From the NCBI GenBank assembly GCA_015146655.1, contig VKHL01000115.1, positions 1-27,630 of the forward strand: a stretch of 27,630 nucleotides of DNA. The letters are read 5' to 3'. Source of the DNA: Ochromonas danica (lineage: Eukaryota > Sar > Chrysophyceae > Chromulinales > Chromulinaceae). Shown here in pieces: positions 1-8,620 of this stretch. Within the stretch, counting starts at the first letter, position 1. The number at the start of each line of letters is the position of its first letter. Made by a program: the position numbers and the translations under genes. The notes below the pieces were generated by a model. The model was not told where the DNA came from and made no database searches. It was given only the letters and a program-made list of their open reading frames with translations.

Positions 1-1498
1 AAAATTGCGCACTTGGATCGCGATGAAAACTCGGCCTGAAAACCCTCGGATTGCGGCCTAGGCGCGAAACGGTTATTCTGTGACCGTTGGCCGGATCAGC
101 CTGTAGACTGCAGCAGCAAGAGCGATGGAAAGTTGTGTTTTGGGTTTGCTCCCGAAAACTGCTGGAAAACCAAATTATGAAATCAGAATCACATGTTAGG
201 AAATGAAAATAAAAGAAATGGAAGAGCGTGGTGAAATAATGTATAACAAGGGGTGATCAGTGTCAACAACAGTCTCTGTGTGGAGATCATCTGACCCAGT
301 TCTGAGTTTGGCCGCTACTTGAACTGTGTCTTTCAAGAACTTCCTTCCTCCTTATCCTTTGCAGTCAATCTATTCCCTTGTTGTCTGTGTTATTAGATGA
401 GCTATCCACCATCAATGACCCACTGATAAAGCTTAGGGAAGCTTGATATACAAAGGATGCGCGGATGACAGCGAGGATGGCTTTGGGGTCGTTGTCCTTC
501 TCCTGTGCTGATCGTCTTAGTATTATTGAGAGCCTTGGCTTAGGCATCTTGGTGAGCCTCTTAGCTGAACTGTCCTGAACTGAGCCGCATTTTCAACTTG
601 TGTTTGTCCACAGTCACTGCTTGCTGCTTCGGGAGGGTTCATGTTACCATCAGAGCATATTATTGTCAATGCATAATGTCTCTCCGTCCATCATACATCA
701 TCCTCACCAATGATTCTTCTCAATTAGTTATCCTACTATAATCTACTATCATGATATGATGACAGGGGAAAAGGTAGTATTGCATATTGTTGTATATTGA
801 TGTAGACTGTAAGGCTTGTAACGTAGACAAAGTCACTGTGTGCCATCAAAGTGCTCCCTATCTACTTTTTTCTGCGATGACTATAGTTTTTCTTTCTCAA
901 ACTCTCTGTAACAACTTGGCTATTGCATCGAGGTTCATATCCCAAAGGTGCGGCATACAACACTTCCTTGCCGCCAGACATCAATGAGGCGAGGGATGAA
1001 GGAATATAATAAATTGGAAGCGAAATATATCCAGAGGCGTTGAGTTGCCAAGTGTTCTACTGTATCAAGTTATTCCTCTCACATGGCAGACATATCTTTA
1101 AGCAACTCACTATTCGCATATTATCCTCAGCACCTCAATAGGACTCTCAGTAAAAGTCAAACGTGATATATATGGATATCCAGCAGCAGGCTAATTTTCT
1201 CACCCATTGGCCTCTTATCCAATAACTAGTTGGTGGATTTACATGTTCGTGAAGAAGTGGTACTGAAGTTATTGTTATGCAACATGTCATAGCTAGCCTT
1301 ACAATTGATCCCAACAAATGAAAGAATTAAGGGCATGATTCTATACTAACGAAAAGTATTCGCCAGGACAATGAGCTATTCTGTGTGCGGGAGATCGAAT
1401 CTGTTGAAAGACAGAACAATGCACATCTTTCTGTGACCAATCGCTACAGACAAGGTTGATCATGCTGAAATATATAGCTATGACAATGATTGTTATGC

Positions 1499-1530
<32 letters not shown>

Positions 1531-1636
1531 ATTGATATTGATAAAACAAAATAAAGTTGATCGTGCCAGCTGTTCAGCTAGTAGCAAGTGAAACATGGAA
1601 ACAGAGAAGAAGACAGTCAGAGTAGATCACTCAGAC
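1..1636. other. Left flank without a supported gene
   Basis: I see no convincing coding region here. The longest open stretches are 60-66 codons (for example 365-547 on the minus strand and 787-987 on the plus strand). They have no recognisable domain and no credible splice partners. A TGAT/ATTGAT microsatellite lies near 1499-1542. The 3' end of the minus-strand EF-hand gene lies at 1637, so the right part of this stretch probably holds its 3' UTR. No tRNA-like B-box motif was seen. Confidence 0.5.
1499..1542. repeat. (TGAT)n microsatellite
   Basis: About eight tandem TGAT units are followed by two ATTGAT-like hexamers. It lies roughly 100 bases downstream of the stop codon of the EF-hand gene on the minus strand, so it is probably in or beyond its 3' UTR. 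Confidence 0.9.
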
Positions 1637-3199
1637 TCAAAGCAACAAATTGGGCTTGAAAGTTGATCGTCTTCTGCGATTTCTTGATCGATCTTTCTTG
1701 CCATCATTGCTCGCAGCTTTTTTGTTGCCGTCATCATTGATGTTGCTACTTTCACCATTATTCGGAGATGGTGGCTTAGTATTGCCATAGAATAAGTGGA
1801 CATTGGGATTGTATTCGTAAGCAACTCCTCCATCAGTCCCTCCCCCAAGATATGCATTCCCGCCATCATCCTCTTCCCCCACTTCTCCCTCTGCATAACG
1901 GCCGCCAGGTTTTGGTCTTTTGCCTTTAGTAGCTCCTTTCTTTGATCGACTAGTCTGGCCTATGATCTCCTCGCCAAGCCCCGCCACTTCCTCTAATTGG
2001 TCATCCCCCAGCTTCGGCTTTTTGGCACTCTTCTTGCCACTAGAAGGCACACTTTTCCCTCCCTTTGCAGTCATCATGATCTTCTCCGGGACAATGGAGG
2101 CGTTGTTCGCCTTCCACGAAGACGATCCCCATCGTGACTTCTTCAGATTGAAGAAGGACATAAGGCGCGACTGCTGCTTCATGATAACCTCGCGACTATC
2201 TCCTTCCTTACCTTTTCCAATTCGATTTAGTCTCTTTCGCTCAGCTTCTTCAGCTAATTGTCTCTTGTGGAAGGCAGCTTTGTTTGCCACAACTCGAGCT
2301 GCAATCTTCTTCACATAGTTCAGCTGGCTCCGATACTCTCCTTCCATGGCAGCCTCCGTCTCTGCTTCTTTACGACGAGTGGTAAGCACTGACCAAAACT
2401 TCTCGCCGACGATCTGTCGCCGAAGATGGAGCTGCAGCATCCGCAGGGAAGATGTGATGGACGGGTGGTCTTTGGTAAAGCGAAGGAAGTGCTGCAGAGT
2501 GACTTCGGGTGGGTACTCCTTGCGAAATGCTTGATAGTAGTTGCCCAAGACAGGGTCTTTGTCTACTTTGCGCTTGTTCATCATTTCAATTAACGACTTC
2601 ACGTCCGAATCTGTCATGGATAGATAGGTGAAGTTCCCACACGATAAGAACGAGAGGAGAAAGAGATGGGGATGGGATTAGGATAAACGTACAGGTAATG
2701 GTCGCATCCGCTGTGGGGTCTTTGATCAAGTAGGCTATGCAAGCACACTCCTCCACTGGCAAGGTGAGGATATTCCACAGAGTGCAGACGAATTCCATGA
2801 AGTTGATCAAGCCTGACTTGTCTGAACAAACACAACCAACACAACAGAATAACACTAACAATAACCTACTGCAGTAGCAAACAACAAGGTAAACTAACCT
2901 TCATCGAAGATTGAGAAGAGAGCGACCTCGAAGGGCGTCTCTTCCACCTCAAAGTAGCTGAAGAGCTCACTGGGTCGAATATGCCCTAAATTACACACGA
3001 CATGACATGACATGACATGAAAGGAAGCCTTAACTCTGTCACTGTCACTGCCACTGTCACTGTCACTGTCTGTCTCACCTGAGCTGTCTGCGTCAATGTC
3101 CCAGAAAGCAGTGTAGAAGAGATCGATCTCACGCTTGCTCAGCCCCAAGGAGAGAAAGACTTCCAGCGCTGTTTCATCCTGCCCCATAATAATAGTCAT
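1637..3199 (-). CDS. EF-hand calcium-binding protein, four exons
   Basis: Inferred exons in transcript order are 3079-3199, 2899-2985, 2693-2821 and 1637-2610. Together they make 1311 nt, or 436 residues. Introns start GTGAGA, GTTAGT and GTACGT and end in TAG, CAG and CAG, and frame is kept throughout. Two EF-hand loops are visible only after splicing. The first is DADSSGHIRPSE, assembled across intron 1. The second is DEDKSGLINFME, assembled across intron 2. Both have acidic or Ser residues at positions 1, 3 and 5, Gly at 6, Ile at 8 and Glu at 12. The pair occupies about residues 30-90. The rest is a charged, helix-prone segment ending in a basic low-complexity tail (RSRNRRRRSTFKP). The family is probably a calcium sensor; the partner is unknown. 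Two Met codons (residues 1 and 5) are possible starts. It is divergent from the lumenal protein gene at 3666. Confidence 0.85.
2986..3078 (-). repeat. Microsatellite-filled intron 1 of the EF-hand gene
   Basis: This 93-nt intron consists almost wholly of a CACTGT/ACAGTG-type repeat (about 3038-3073) and a TGACA pentamer repeat (about 2998-3018). Donor GTGAGA and acceptor TTTAG are intact. Its length is a multiple of three and it has no in-frame stop. Confidence 0.8.
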
Positions 3200-3665
3200 A
3201 ATTTACATTATCGCCATGACACGTACTGCTCAAGTCATGATGATTAAAGGGCTGTCTGTACCTGTCCTTCGATAAAGGGATTCACTTTAAATACCCTTCT
3301 CCCCAAGACGCATCCCATCCACTGTTGAGAGTCCAAGGCTCCAAGTGTTGGTTAGTAGAGTTAGTGGAGTTAGTTGAGGAGGGTAGCTCTACTGCAGTAG
3401 ATGTCTGCAACAGACACAACAAGTGAGGATTGGCTTCCTTATTGAGGAATTACATACATCGACTTGGGGAATTACATACAACGAGTTGCCGACCGTCTTC
3501 TTTGTCAGAGTGGTGTGGCTGACTCAGCCAATTTTCAAGTTTTCAAAGCGGTATAGTTAGCTTATAACTGGGAAAACTTCGCTTTTACTTGGATATGAAG
3601 GTCCAGTCTCTTTCACTTGGTGTTGAATCAAAATCAACAGTTTAGTCTACACAAGCTGCAAGATA
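3200..3665. promoter_or_regulatory. Divergent intergenic region between EF-hand and lumenal protein genes
   Basis: These 466 bases separate two divergent start codons and so should hold both promoters. A TATA-like TATTTAAAG (minus-strand reading) lies at about 3285-3293, some 87 bases upstream of the EF-hand ATG. An imperfect 21-bp direct repeat, GGAATTACATACA(T/A)CGA(C/G)TTG, is at 3446-3466 and 3468-3488. A short AGTTAGT-rich stretch is near 3352-3380. No reading frame is supported here. The function of these elements is inference only. Confidence 0.55.
3446..3488. repeat. Two-copy 21-bp direct repeat in divergent promoter
   Basis: The copies at 3446-3466 and 3468-3488 match at 19 of 21 positions with a 22-base period, that is two helical turns. 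They lie about 180 bases upstream of the lumenal protein ATG. Confidence 0.8.
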
Positions 3666-4838
3666 ATGCTCCTATTTCTCCTTATATTAATCCTTTCAAT
3701 CTTTCCCGCCATAGTGCATCCCTTCCATACGGGCTTCTCTCCCTCTCATCGAGCCTTTCAACACTATGGCAGCATGTCTGGCAGGTCGCGGGCTGTGGAG
3801 CAGGAAGGAGAGTGTCTCTCAGCCATGCCACAGTCACCCAAAACTGCTGTCCAGCAGCAACTGCCAATGCGTCTCGTTCATGCTGCAATAGCGACGACTG
3901 GTCTCTTGTGTTTGTGCGGTCATTCTCCCTCTCCAGCCTCTGCGCGAACATTCTTTGACACTGACGTCTATGGAGACAAAGAACTGAAGATTGCCACTGT
4001 GAATAAGCTCAAGCAAAAGCTGCGCAATGCCATTTTGAAAGATCCTTCAGTAGCGCCAGGCTTCTTGAAGCTGGCCATCCTCGATGCCTTGGGCTACAAC
4101 AAGGCGAACGAAGAAGGAGGCGCTGATGCCAGCATTGCCTACACACTCTATGGACTAGAAATGTCTGCTAAAGCTTCCAAGCAAGCTTTATCTCCCAGTG
4201 AGAAAGAGCTTCTCCACGCCCTGGAAGTGGCCTCTCTGGTCAAGAAAGATCTCCAGCGCACCAACACTTTATCTCTGGCAGATGTCATCGCCTTTGCAGG
4301 GGGGCAGGCATTGGAGAGCTTTGGATGTGGACGTGTTACAGTCCAAATTGGGCGCTTTGACATGGTAAAGCCCAAGTCTAACGATGAACTGGAGAAGCTG
4401 CCCATCAACTGGGATAGTCCTCGACTGGAGGATGCCATCCAAGCATTCGAGCGCAGCGGCTTCTCCAAACAAGATGCTCTTCTGCTTCTTGTAAGCATAG
4501 GAGAGATCAATCGCATTGCTCGTGAGGATGTGAGAAATGAGAGCGAGGAGGAGGATTTGGAAGACGACCAACCTTTCGTCCCTGTTACCTTTGGCTCACG
4601 AGATCAAATTTTTGGCGAGAAGATTGGAGAAGCAGATTTCTCCACCGCTTATCTCCAAGACCTTCTATCTTCTAAAAAGGTGACGGATGCATTGGATGGC
4701 TGGCTGGTAGGGGAACCCATGGCCAAGTCTGTGCTGGCCAAATATTTTGGCAACCAGGCCAACTTCAGGAAAGATGTCGCGGCACTCTATCTCAAACTAA
4801 CTTCCGTGGGAGAGAGCTACACCACAAGAAACTCTTAA
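3666..4838 (+). CDS. Ascorbate-peroxidase-like thylakoid lumen protein (TL29/APX4-like, degenerate)
   Basis: Intronless, 390 residues. Residues 1-19 form a signal peptide ending before Phe20, followed by a Ser/Arg/His-rich transit stretch. A second hydrophobic segment (about 70-85) then ends in ASA before Arg94, a typical lumen-type cleavage site. The mature part follows class I peroxidases along its length. LSLADVIAFAGGQAL corresponds to the APX 'ADFYQLAG' region and FSKQDALLLLVSIGE to 'LSDQDIVALSGGHT'. The C-terminal region ADFSTAYLQDLL through AALYLKLTSVG matches the APX end. The distal Arg-Trp-His of APX reads Lys-Ile-Leu (KLAILD) and the proximal heme-ligand His is missing. A working peroxidase is therefore unlikely, as in the plant TL29 protein. 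A Sec-type route is suggested because no twin arginine precedes the second hydrophobic segment. Confidence 0.88.
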   Translation: MLLFLLILILSIFPAIVHPFHTGFSPSHRAFQHYGSMSGRSRAVEQEGECLSAMPQSPKTAVQQQLPMRLVHAAIATTGLLCLCGHSPSPASARTFFDTDVYGDKELKIATVNKLKQKLRNAILKDPSVAPGFLKLAILDALGYNKANEEGGADASIAYTLYGLEMSAKASKQALSPSEKELLHALEVASLVKKDLQRTNTLSLADVIAFAGGQALESFGCGRVTVQIGRFDMVKPKSNDELEKLPINWDSPRLEDAIQAFERSGFSKQDALLLLVSIGEINRIAREDVRNESEEEDLEDDQPFVPVTFGSRDQIFGEKIGEADFSTAYLQDLLSSKKVTDALDGWLVGEPMAKSVLAKYFGNQANFRKDVAALYLKLTSVGESYTTRNS

Positions 4839-5304
4839 TCACAGTCCATGAGGATGTTGGTCAGTGTAAAGATCATACTGTAGTTACTGTAGTAGCCAGC
4901 TAATTGATGATGCAGAAGCATAGCTACAGTTGTATTATGTTTGGTTTATAAGACTAGGGGTCTATTCAGATTCTTACCATTATGCAACTCTAACTGTGAA
5001 GCCTTTGTAAAACCCTTACAACATTGGCCATCTCTGTCCACAATAGACGTAGATCTTAATAGAAGCGACAATGGAAGCCTGGTTGCTGCCACAGCCGGTT
5101 GTAGCACTGCTGCACGAAGACTGATGAGACTGCTAGAGAGTTCCAGCAGATTTAGTTTCTTGCAATTCCCTTTTTTGAGAACCACAACGTGCAGAAACAT
5201 AGGGAACGCACATACGAATGATAATTTAACACTTAAGATCAAAGTTACAGGAGGTCTTTCATAAAATGGGCAGCTTGCGAGTGCAGCTCAACATGTTCAT
5301 TTCT
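4839..5304. other. Convergent 3' intergenic region
   Basis: This stretch lies between two converging genes and presumably holds both 3' UTRs. Open frames of about 100 codons on both strands (4941-5264) lack domain features and overlap each other antisense. I regard them as chance. No repeat or hairpin stands out. Confidence 0.5.
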
Positions 5305-6012
5305 CTACCACCCATCCTCATCCACTGCATTCTTATCATCTTTGCCACTCCCCGCAATGGCCGCTGACCTCTGTGCCGCAACCTCTTTGCGCCATTTAAC
5401 TCGCTGACGAAGCTTCTCTTCCAGCACAGCCGCCTCAACGTCCTTGCCTTGCATGATAGCCTTCTCCAATTGCTTCTTAATTCCTTCTTCCTCCTTGGTT
5501 AGCTTATTCTCGTCTGCTGAAGAAGAGAGAAGTTCTTTCTTGAACCGCTCTTTCGACTCAGATGACATCTTCGTGCGTGAAGCATCGGCACGATCTCCCA
5601 CAAACTTGACTGAAACACACCCACAGACATCGCAGACACAGCGGGTAAGGAAACAGTACAATAAGTGAGAAAGTGTACGAGCATAAGGTAAGCACTTTAA
5701 ACAGAAGGTGGTTGCGAATATGGCGCACACTGCTAAGCAGACTCATTGCAGAGGGGCGAAGAGTCACTCACTGATCAGCATAGAGGGCAACATTGTAGCG
5801 AAAAAGATGCCGTAGTAGCCTATTCCACTTTGTGCGTTAACATTGCTAAAGTCAAAGTCGATCATCTGCAGGGAACGGCTTGGACGACTTCGAGGAAGAG
5901 CCAGTCGGTGGCAGCGTCTCGACGAGAGGGCTGAAAGAGAGAAGGACTCAGCTGTTTGCCAGAAGCACAAGGCACAGAGGAGAATACAGAGAGCTGATAA
6001 ACCGGCCATCAT
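5305..6012 (-). CDS. Small plastid-targeted single-pass membrane protein, two exons
   Basis: Exons are 5772-6012 and 5305-5609, joined across a 162-nt intron (GTGAGT ... TTTCAG). The product is 181 residues. Residues 1-23 are a hydrophobic signal peptide. Phe24 follows an AES motif, matching the heterokont plastid code, and an Arg/Ser-rich transit stretch without acidic residues runs to about residue 49. After Met50 comes one hydrophobic segment (about 63-83, GIGYYGIFFATMLPSMLI). A highly charged coiled-coil-like domain (about 85-165) follows, ending in an acidic tail with DEDGW at the C-terminus. No family was recognised. The gene converges on the lumenal peroxidase-like gene. Location in a plastid membrane is inference from the presequence. 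Reading through the intron would give a stop two bases into it. Confidence 0.8.
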
Positions 6013-6616
6013 CTCTTCTTTATTGCTTGTTTTGTTGCTGGTGTTGATGATGCGTAGTTACAGTTGCTGACATTGAGGGAGGAGGATCTCGGTGCTGGCT
6101 GCTGCTGTATGTGAAAATCTGGCTATCTGGCTTCTCCTGTCTCTCTCTCTCTCTCCACAAAACTGGAGGGGATCAAGTTGGATCTCAAAACTGCAATCCC
6201 GGCAGCAGGAATCCGCAGCATTCCATATTTGCCGCATTGATCATATTTCTGGTAGACACGATTTGGATTGGATGAAAATATGGGGTGGACATTGCCTTCA
6301 CTATAGCAATCCAGGGACATTGGCCTTTATTCCGGTCTTGTTCCTGCACACATTGCTACTTGATGCACCTTAGTTTCGCAATAGGAACATGCTGTTCATG
6401 TTGGCATGATTATTTAAAAATGTTAAAGTTACTATATCAGTCTGCATTACACAACAACAACACATACTACGATTTAGCTTAATGCTATTTCGTAATTCAT
6501 CAGAGTAAGTCAGTGTTGCACTCAAACAAAATTGGAAGATAACGTTCAAATTAATGGAAGAAGTTCTTGTAAATAGGAGATAGATAAAGATGGTGCACGT
6601 AACAATACCAGCTCAA
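6013..6616. promoter_or_regulatory. Intergenic region: promoter of plastid protein gene, 3' end of fucosyltransferase-like gene
   Basis: Both flanking genes are on the minus strand. The left part should therefore hold the promoter and 5' UTR of the plastid protein and the right part the 3' UTR of the glycosyltransferase. A (CT)n run occurs at 6141-6155 and an A/T-rich TATTTAAAAATG at about 6411. Open frames under 100 codons show no recognisable features. Confidence 0.45.
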
Positions 6617-8380
6617 TCAATTAGTACAAAACCAATTCCCCTGTTGAGTCAATCCCATAATTTGATCATCAGGAGCTTCATCGCAATGGCGGGCATCGCG
6701 GAAAATATTCTTCTTCAAAGAGTAGAGTCCTGCGTATCGAGAAAACGCAGAAGCTGGTGCAGGATAATGCGCATCAGCAGGGGTTTGAACCACAAGCACA
6801 TCCGACAGAGAGAGCGCAAACCATGTGACCACCGTGGACTTCAGACATTCAAACATGTCATGAACATCGACGTGGCAACCTGAAGGAGACAACAAGCCGC
6901 CCGCGATATGACGGCTGGTAGATAATGACACATCAACCATCTGCTTCGCCGCGTCCATGTTATCACTGCTTCCCAAACTGACAAGAAGCTGATGGGACGA
7001 AGGATCAAAATTGGTTTCTCCTCTCTCAGCAATGGGAATATGATGACCCACTAGCCATTTCGTCTGATTCGCTGCCACTATAGCAGCACACTTGCCAAGA
7101 TCATGCGGGGTTCCCTCGATCATTATACCACGGTTGATATTAGTCGATTCTTTCGACAAGAAGTCGATGTAGCTGTCATTATAAACACAATTAGAAGTAC
7201 CGGAAGCACTTGGTTGAAAACTGTGATCTCCGCAGCGAAAATGCATGCCAATCTGGAAGAAAGGACCTGCTTTCTTCTTGGAGTCATTACCTCCCACTAA
7301 CTTTCTTCGCTGATTGACTTCGTGCAGCTTATCATCGTGCTTCGTCTTCTCAGTCAAATGCAAGTGACCGGATAACTCACTGTAATAGCGATCAACTTCC
7401 TTCCATAGAAGGTCTGTGGGCCAGGCGGCTAGACGAAGCAGGCAACCTCCGATCTCAAACAGATTGGGCACTGGGGAAGAGTGATGGTCTCCGCCGCTCG
7501 AGAAAGAGTCCTTCTTCTCTCCATCAACTTCAGACACAAGGCGAAGTAAATCATTGTGTGCAGAAGAAGACAAATGGTGAAACCAATCGTAACAAAGGAA
7601 GCAGCGGTTGGATCGGAAAAGAATGACTGGTTGACTGACATCGCCATGTTCCAAAGTACAGCGTGGGTTGCCCCCAGCATTAATACAATACCACATATCA
7701 TGCTCCGTCTCATCGTGGTTCTCCCAGGAGCGATCGTAGCTGGTCGCCCACTGCGTCCAATTGTCGTATGATAGACGCGCTCTCACCTCAGGAAGAGGAT
7801 GAAATGGAGTGAACAGTCGACCAAACTGATTCTCGCTGCGAACCAACAAAGTTCGATTGAAACGAATGGCAAAGTTCATAGCCGTAATCAAACCAGCGAA
7901 GCGATCCCCCAGACCGCCATTACTCAGTCCCTTTTCTTGGAAGACAAAGACGACAAAGCGGTCACGAGAGAGATGTCCACTTTCCAAATGCTTGGTATAG
8001 TCGCGAATAAGAGAGTATTTGCCACAACGATCATAGAAGGTCTGGTTGAACTGGGTGCGAAGGTGCTCTGTGTAGGGGAAGGAGAAGGTAGCGGTGTTGG
8101 CTGTGCAAGGTCTGCAGAGCATCAGCAACTGAAAGACACAACCTAGCAAACAAAGCAAGATCAGCATGGATGAAAATCTAATTAAGGAGTCGAAAAGTAG
8201 TTGGTTGTGGAAGAAGAAGATCCAACAGCCATGGGAAACTGTTCGTGTTTGATCCAAGCCCGGCAGCGGTGACGGAGTCTCGCGCAAAATCAAAATTGGT
8301 GCGTTTCGCTTTTGAGAGGCCTTGTTGGAGTGTTCAACAGTGCCTTTTGACCTAAATTTAGTCTGAACAGCAACAACCAT
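6617..8380 (-). CDS. Fucosyltransferase-superfamily type II membrane protein
   Basis: Single exon, 587 residues. A hydrophobic segment at about 72-89 acts as a signal anchor, placing the rest in the Golgi or ER lumen. Residues 152-180 contain LSNGGLGDRFAGLI, which matches the glycine-rich GGLGxR start of the GDP-fucose-binding superfamily (FUT8/NodZ, POFUT and xyloglucan fucosyltransferase relatives). QIGMHFRCGDHS at about 376-387 resembles the IGxHxR donor-site strand. SDVLVVQTPADAHYP...SAFSRYAGLY (about 526-553) resembles the C-terminal motif with the Ser-x-Phe-Ser pattern. Potential N-glycosylation sites include N112, N175, N207, N401 and N439. The first 71 residues are an unusual basic extension; Met72 is an alternative start that puts the anchor at the N-terminus. 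Acceptor sugar and linkage cannot be told from sequence. It is divergent from the LRR-like gene. Confidence 0.82.
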   Translation of the reverse strand: MVVAVQTKFRSKGTVEHSNKASQKRNAPILILRETPSPLPGLDQTRTVSHGCWIFFFHNQLLFDSLIRFSSMLILLCLLGCVFQLLMLCRPCTANTATFSFPYTEHLRTQFNQTFYDRCGKYSLIRDYTKHLESGHLSRDRFVVFVFQEKGLSNGGLGDRFAGLITAMNFAIRFNRTLLVRSENQFGRLFTPFHPLPEVRARLSYDNWTQWATSYDRSWENHDETEHDMWYCINAGGNPRCTLEHGDVSQPVILFRSNRCFLCYDWFHHLSSSAHNDLLRLVSEVDGEKKDSFSSGGDHHSSPVPNLFEIGGCLLRLAAWPTDLLWKEVDRYYSELSGHLHLTEKTKHDDKLHEVNQRRKLVGGNDSKKKAGPFFQIGMHFRCGDHSFQPSASGTSNCVYNDSYIDFLSKESTNINRGIMIEGTPHDLGKCAAIVAANQTKWLVGHHIPIAERGETNFDPSSHQLLVSLGSSDNMDAAKQMVDVSLSTSRHIAGGLLSPSGCHVDVHDMFECLKSTVVTWFALSLSDVLVVQTPADAHYPAPASAFSRYAGLYSLKKNIFRDARHCDEAPDDQIMGLTQQGNWFCTN

Positions 8381-8620
8381 GAGTTAGAAGTTCTTTCCTA
8401 TATATGAGAAAGTTCTTGATTCATTGACATCTAAGTATTTTTAGATCTCCGCCATTAACCATCAAATTACCAGATTGATCACCGCAGCAACAATTTGGAT
8501 CCCAGAACTCCAAAAAATGCATTTGAAAGTCAGAGCAAAATGTGCCGTAAATGGAACACACTGCATTCCATGGAATGATGGTACTCGTCACAAAGGAAAA
8601 GAAAGCCCTTCGATGGCAAT
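8381..8620. promoter_or_regulatory. Divergent promoter between fucosyltransferase-like and LRR-like genes
   Basis: This 240-bp gap lies between divergent ATGs. A TATATAT element sits at about 8400, close to the glycosyltransferase start. A perfect 14-bp palindrome, CATTCCATGGAATG, at 8564-8577 lies 43 bases upstream of the LRR-like ATG. Function is not established. Confidence 0.45.

Noticed and set aside
1-120. Possible box C/D snoRNA around the GATGAAAA and CTGAAAA words
   Set aside because: The C box is not a match to the full consensus, no terminal stem is evident, and spacing is not convincing.
365-547. Minus-strand 60-codon frame in the left flank
   Set aside because: Short, with no homology I recognise and no splice partners; kept only as a remote possibility.
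3666-4838. Functional ascorbate or cytochrome c peroxidase
   Set aside because: The distal Arg-Trp-His and the proximal heme His of the family are not present at the aligned positions.
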